Part shown: positions 32,214 through 35,285 of the stretch, in pieces
Numbering within the stretch: the first letter of the stretch is position 1
Layout of the letters: each line of letters starts with the position of its first letter
Assembly: GCA_029249345.1 (NCBI GenBank)
Contig: JAQWHM010000005.1
Coordinates: 1 to 35,285, forward strand
DNA: 35,285 bases
Direction: 5' to 3'
Source: UBA10348 sp002469915
GTDB lineage: Bacteria > Bacteroidota > Rhodothermia > Rhodothermales > UBA10348
Notes under the pieces: generated by a model
The model's input: the letters and a program-made list of their open reading frames with translations, nothing else
The model's database searches: none
Told to the model about the DNA's origin: nothing
Made by a program: the position numbers and the translations under genes

Positions 32214-32768
32214 TCATTTCTTGAACTCTGTGGCTCGCTCTGCTACCACTGCGTAGTATCGGGAAGTGAATTGACGCAGAATAGGCCTAAACCCCAGCCA
32301 GCCCGTTGGACTAGTCCACTGCTCGCTGTGAACAATATGCCAGCCTCCTTTTTCCAATAACCAGTCGAACTGCCAATCCTCGAATTCGTGGTAGTGGCGG
32401 TCCCAATGATCTGTTTTGCTCTTGTAGGCTGAGGCAAACCAAAGACGCATCGGCACGGTAGCAAAAAACAAGGGCGCGTTCAGAGCTCTAAGAAGCGGCA
32501 TCGGTGAGACTAAATGCTCCAGTATTTCGAAGGCCGTCACGGCATCTACCGCTACATCTAGTTGCTTTAAGTCCTCGTCTAGATCACCAGATGTGTTGAT
32601 TACATCGTATCCGATCGACTTTAGATGCTCACTTAATGGATTTGCAGAACCTATATCCAAAATACGGGCAGGCGCAGGCAAGCGCTCCTGCAGAAGACGC
32701 AGTGTGTTTTCGTATCTGTGTCGAAGAACAGGATTTAGATTCGGATCGTATGGTTGTCCGGAGCCCAT
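32214..32768 (-). CDS. small class I SAM-dependent methyltransferase
   Basis: A 184-residue protein. Motif I is ARILDIGSANPLSEHLKSIGYDVINTSGD, followed by VDAVTAFEILEHLVSPMPLLRAL (the E-x-LEHL element of class I methyltransferases) and APLFFATVPMRLWFASAYKSKTDHWDRHYHEF. The C-terminal part is short and rich in Trp. It is shorter than typical (~220-250), so the C-terminal cap is reduced. Substrate unknown. It is divergent from the DUF2164 gene. Confidence 0.75.
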   Translation of the reverse strand: MGSGQPYDPNLNPVLRHRYENTLRLLQERLPAPARILDIGSANPLSEHLKSIGYDVINTSGDLDEDLKQLDVAVDAVTAFEILEHLVSPMPLLRALNAPLFFATVPMRLWFASAYKSKTDHWDRHYHEFEDWQFDWLLEKGGWHIVHSEQWTSPTGWLGFRPILRQFTSRYYAVVAERATEFKK

Positions 32769-32836
32769 TGGCGGTAAACGAAGAACTTTAAGTATTGGGA
32801 GGCTGAAGATACATCCCCCTATCTTGAGACCTAACT

Positions 32837-33103
32837 ATGAAACCAAAACATGATCAAATGGACTTTTCGCACGAACAACAAGAGTTGATTATAAAAGCGC
32901 TCCGGGAGTTTATGACCGACGAGTTAGACACCGAACTTGGCCGCTTCGAGATTACGGATCTGTTTGAGTTCATTTCTGAAAACCTAGGAGTCCTGTACTA
33001 CAACAAAGGACTTCTAGACGCTCAAGCCGTCTTGTCAAATAGAATTGATACCGTCATGGAAGCCATTTCCGAGTTAGAAAAAACCTCTCCCTTGGATCGA
33101 TGA
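32837..33103 (+). CDS. DUF2164 family protein
   Basis: An 88-residue, acidic, helical protein. It shows the DUF2164 pattern: FSHEQQELIIKALREFMTDELDTELGRFEITDLFEFISENLGVLYYNKGLLDAQAVL. The E-LGRFE-A/I-x-x-LL/F and YYNxGLxDA signatures are conserved. Function unknown; no membrane segment. A strong hairpin follows 26 bases after the stop. Confidence 0.85.
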   Translation: MKPKHDQMDFSHEQQELIIKALREFMTDELDTELGRFEITDLFEFISENLGVLYYNKGLLDAQAVLSNRIDTVMEAISELEKTSPLDR

Positions 33104-33129
33104 CCCCTCCCTGACAACGTGATGAATGC

Positions 33130-33168
33130 AAACCGGGGGCGGGGGACGTTGTCCCCCGCCCCCGGTTT
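33130..33168. terminator. bidirectional GC-rich hairpin
   Basis: A perfect 18-bp stem (33130-33147 and 33151-33168; AAACCGGGGGCGGGGGAC and its complement) with loop GTT, placed between two convergent genes and flanked by AAA/TTT. It suits termination from both sides. Confidence 0.8.
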
Positions 33169-33188
33169 CATGTTCAATAGTCGTATAA

Positions 33189-33677
33189 CTACTCCGTAAC
33201 GGTGATCGTTATTTTTTCGGAATAAACTGCTGGATTATGAGGCACGTGGATATAGTTGCCCAGTAGCAGCTGAAGCGTGTGCGTTCCTGGAGCGAGTTCA
33301 AGCATCGTTTCTGTTTGAGCAGCGCCAAAATGGCGATGATTGTCGTCCGCAGGGATCGGCATTTCGAAATTCGGCATCTCTTCTACGTCAATAAGTAGAT
33401 GATGATGACCAGCAAATTCTTTTGCTTCGCCAGCAGGAGACACATCCATACCTTCCAGACCAAAGACGACCTGAAACGGTCCGCTTACCGTAGCACCATC
33501 AGCAGGGCTAACAATAAAACTCCTGGCACCGTCTGCTGACGCTTCGCGAAGGCTGGTTGATTCCGTCTCAACCATTTCTGCAGACTCTGGTGGGGTCTCT
33601 TCCGTTGCACACCCGGCTAATCCGAGTACCGCACCGAAAAGAAATATGGGGATAATTCTAAGGGAAATTAACTTCAT
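33189..33677 (-). CDS. DUF4399 lipoprotein
   Basis: A 162-residue lipoprotein (lipobox LAGC, Cys23). An acidic linker (TEETPPESAEMVETESTS) precedes a single beta domain with the DUF4399 marks: FIVSPADGATVSGPFQVVFGLEGMDV, AGHHHLLID, DDNHRHFGAAQTETMLELAPGTHTLQLLLG and YSEKITITV. The His-rich loops (HHH, NHRH) could bind metal. Exported, probably periplasmic; function unknown. It is divergent from the dipeptidase gene. Confidence 0.85.
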   Translation of the reverse strand: MKLISLRIIPIFLFGAVLGLAGCATEETPPESAEMVETESTSLREASADGARSFIVSPADGATVSGPFQVVFGLEGMDVSPAGEAKEFAGHHHLLIDVEEMPNFEMPIPADDNHRHFGAAQTETMLELAPGTHTLQLLLGNYIHVPHNPAVYSEKITITVTE

Positions 33678-33871
33678 GACACTAAATATGGTTCGTTTGG
33701 GTTCGAATGCGAAGTATAAAGAGAATTGACGTTCCGGCCTACATTTATCCCCATCGACTTTTCAACGATCCGTGTGAATAACCTTCGATAGTGTATATTT
33801 CACATTCGCCGTCTCGTCTCGGCCGTAAAGCGGTACCGTTTTCCTCCACTAGACCTTTCCGAGAATTAATT

Positions 33872-35179
33872 ATGTCCATGCTTCGCACCATTCCGGCACT
33901 TCTCGTGCTCGTAACACTGGTTTTTGTCAGCGCATGTGCTTCCGATGCGCCTGAAACAGAGGATCAGCTTGTTGAGCGTGCCCAAGGCATTCACGAACGA
34001 GCAATCACGGCTGACACGCACGACGACATTAGTGTTGCCAATTTTACAGAAGAAAAAAACTACACCATGGACCTGCCTACTCAGGTCAACCTTCCAAAAA
34101 TGCGGGAAGGTGGTTTAGACGTCACATGGTTAGTCGTGTATACCGGTCAAGGTGAACTGACCGAGGAAGGATATGCAGCTGCATATGACAATGCCGTTTC
34201 GAAATTTGAAGCCATTCACTGGCTGACGGAAGAGAAAGCGCCCGAGCAAATCGAACTAGCCTACACGTCGGACGATGTACGTCGTATCGTTTCTGAAGGC
34301 AAACTCGTGGCCATGATTGCGATCGAGAATGCCTACCCTGTAGGATTGGACCTTGATAATATTCGCCAGTTCCAAGAATGGGGTGGCCGGTATATGTCAT
34401 TGTCCCACAACGGACACAGCCAGTTTGCTGATTCTAACACTGGAGAACGGGACGACGTCTGGCTCTATGATGGTTTGAGTGATTTGGGCAAGCAGGCTAT
34501 CGCCGAAATGAACAAATGGGGCATCATGATTGATCTGTCTCATCCATCTAAAAAATCCAATATGCAGTCCATGGAGCTCTCTCTTGCTCCTGTAATGGCT
34601 TCTCATTCTGGCGCACGAGCCATGAATGATGTTAGCAGAAACTTGGACGATGAAGAGCTGATGGCGCTCAAAGCTGGAGGCGGTGTGGTTCAAACCGTAG
34701 CCTTCAGAAGCTATGTAGACGCCGAAAAAGACGCTGCATACCGATCAGCCTCCCGAGCCATCGAAGAGGAAATCGCGGCTGATCTGGGTTTCACGATGCT
34801 GGAGTCTCGCAGGGATTTCTTCAACATGACGACGGAAGAGCGCGAAGCCTACATGGAAGGGTACTCTAAAGTACAGGACGCCGCAGCTGGGCGTATGGGT
34901 GAGCTAGAAGCAAAGCCCGTAAATGTCGCCGACTTTGTGGACCACATTGACTACCTGGTCGAGCTGATCGGTATCGACCATGTAGGTATTAGTTCTGATT
35001 TTGATGGTGGTGGTGGCGTAGAAGGCTGGAACGATGCTTCCGAGACTTTCAACGTAACGTTAGAACTCGTTCGCCGCGGATACAGCGAAGAGGAAATCAA
35101 TCAGATGTGGAGTGGAAATCTGCTCCGCGTACTTGATGACGTTCAGCGTATTGCCGCAGAAATCCAGGCCCAAGGTTAG
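33872..35179 (+). CDS. membrane dipeptidase (peptidase M19) lipoprotein
   Basis: About 435 residues from ATG 33872, where a lipoprotein signal begins (MSMLRTIPALLVLVTLVFVSAC, Cys22); the longer frame from 33791 adds an unlikely N-region. The M19 renal-dipeptidase fold shows its zinc ligands: His50-x-Asp52 in ADTHDD, the Glu in AMIAIENAYPVG, and His in IDLSHPSKKS and ASHSGARAM. GISSDFDGGGGVEGW near the C-terminus is the family's late signature. It should hydrolyse dipeptides (possibly including D-residues) in the periplasm or at the surface. Single gene with its own terminator. Confidence 0.9.
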   Translation: MSMLRTIPALLVLVTLVFVSACASDAPETEDQLVERAQGIHERAITADTHDDISVANFTEEKNYTMDLPTQVNLPKMREGGLDVTWLVVYTGQGELTEEGYAAAYDNAVSKFEAIHWLTEEKAPEQIELAYTSDDVRRIVSEGKLVAMIAIENAYPVGLDLDNIRQFQEWGGRYMSLSHNGHSQFADSNTGERDDVWLYDGLSDLGKQAIAEMNKWGIMIDLSHPSKKSNMQSMELSLAPVMASHSGARAMNDVSRNLDDEELMALKAGGGVVQTVAFRSYVDAEKDAAYRSASRAIEEEIAADLGFTMLESRRDFFNMTTEEREAYMEGYSKVQDAAAGRMGELEAKPVNVADFVDHIDYLVELIGIDHVGISSDFDGGGGVEGWNDASETFNVTLELVRRGYSEEEINQMWSGNLLRVLDDVQRIAAEIQAQG

Positions 35180-35205
35180 GACGAAATACAAACGTATTCT
35201 TCTTT

Positions 35206-35247
35206 GAGTGGGCGGCTTAATACACCAGTGTATTAAGGCGCCCACTC
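35206..35247 (+). terminator. terminator hairpin after the dipeptidase gene
   Basis: A 20-bp stem with one mismatch (35206-35225 and 35228-35247, GAGTGGGCGGCTTAATACAC against GTGTATTAAGGCGCCCACTC), loop CA, followed by ATCGTTTACTGTTT. Confidence 0.7.
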
Positions 35248-35285
35248 ATCGTTTACTGTTTACGTATCGGTCACCATACGCAGAT

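Overview
The window looks like chromosomal DNA of a free-living, heterotrophic bacterium of the FCB group, most likely a marine Rhodothermota/Balneolota-type lineage. The evidence is a secreted nuclease ending in a type IX secretion (Por) sorting domain, many lipoprotein and Sec signal peptides, Bacteroidota-style promoter candidates (TTG/TTTG then TAnnTTTG), a cysteate-synthase-like enzyme of the kind used for sulfonolipids in this group, and families common there (choice-of-anchor B, CIA30, DUF4399, DUF1456, FMN-binding GltB-like). The taxonomic call is inference; there is no rRNA. I see no prophage, transposase or CRISPR array.

Layout. 1-8740 (minus): a surface/periplasmic redox block with a mono-haem cytochrome c lipoprotein, a 7-haem TPR cytochrome lipoprotein, an outer-membrane porin, an 8-haem HEAT/TPR cytochrome and a secreted FG-GAP plus choice-of-anchor-B protein. 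8864-11871 (minus): a PLP enzyme resembling cysteate synthase, a frameshifted ABM-type monooxygenase gene and a Vgb-like beta-propeller. 12046-12256: promoter, tRNA-Arg(ACG) and terminator. 12738-17228: a soluble two-component cluster (receiver-only protein, OmpR-type regulator, HAMP/PAS histidine kinase, receiver-kinase fusion) with two adjacent palindromes in the divergent promoter region and a 90-bp tail-to-tail gene overlap. 17418-22421: a CIA30 protein, the T9SS nuclease, DUF1456 and DUF2130 proteins. 22668-26876: a MauG/CcpA-like di-haem peroxidase lipoprotein with an (S-D/G-K)n linker and a translationally coupled pair of secreted amidohydrolases, the second of which has lost its metal ligands. 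26937-28309: a double-HTH gene beside a decayed copy of itself, a palindromic repeat also present 4.4 kb away, and a small membrane protein. 28552-35285: zinc-ribbon/Smr protein, membrane-anchored GltB-like protein, two methyltransferases, a universal stress protein, DUF2164, DUF4399 lipoprotein and an M19 dipeptidase lipoprotein.

How the genes may work together. The left block would put 16 c-type haems (1+7+8) beside a porin, which fits electron transfer in the periplasm or across the outer membrane. The di-haem peroxidase adds two more haems elsewhere. The two amidohydrolases probably act as a catalytic subunit and a non-catalytic partner. The signalling cluster has no membrane segment, so it likely senses a cytoplasmic cue. 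Most of the rest looks like housekeeping or accessory genes in short or single-gene units.
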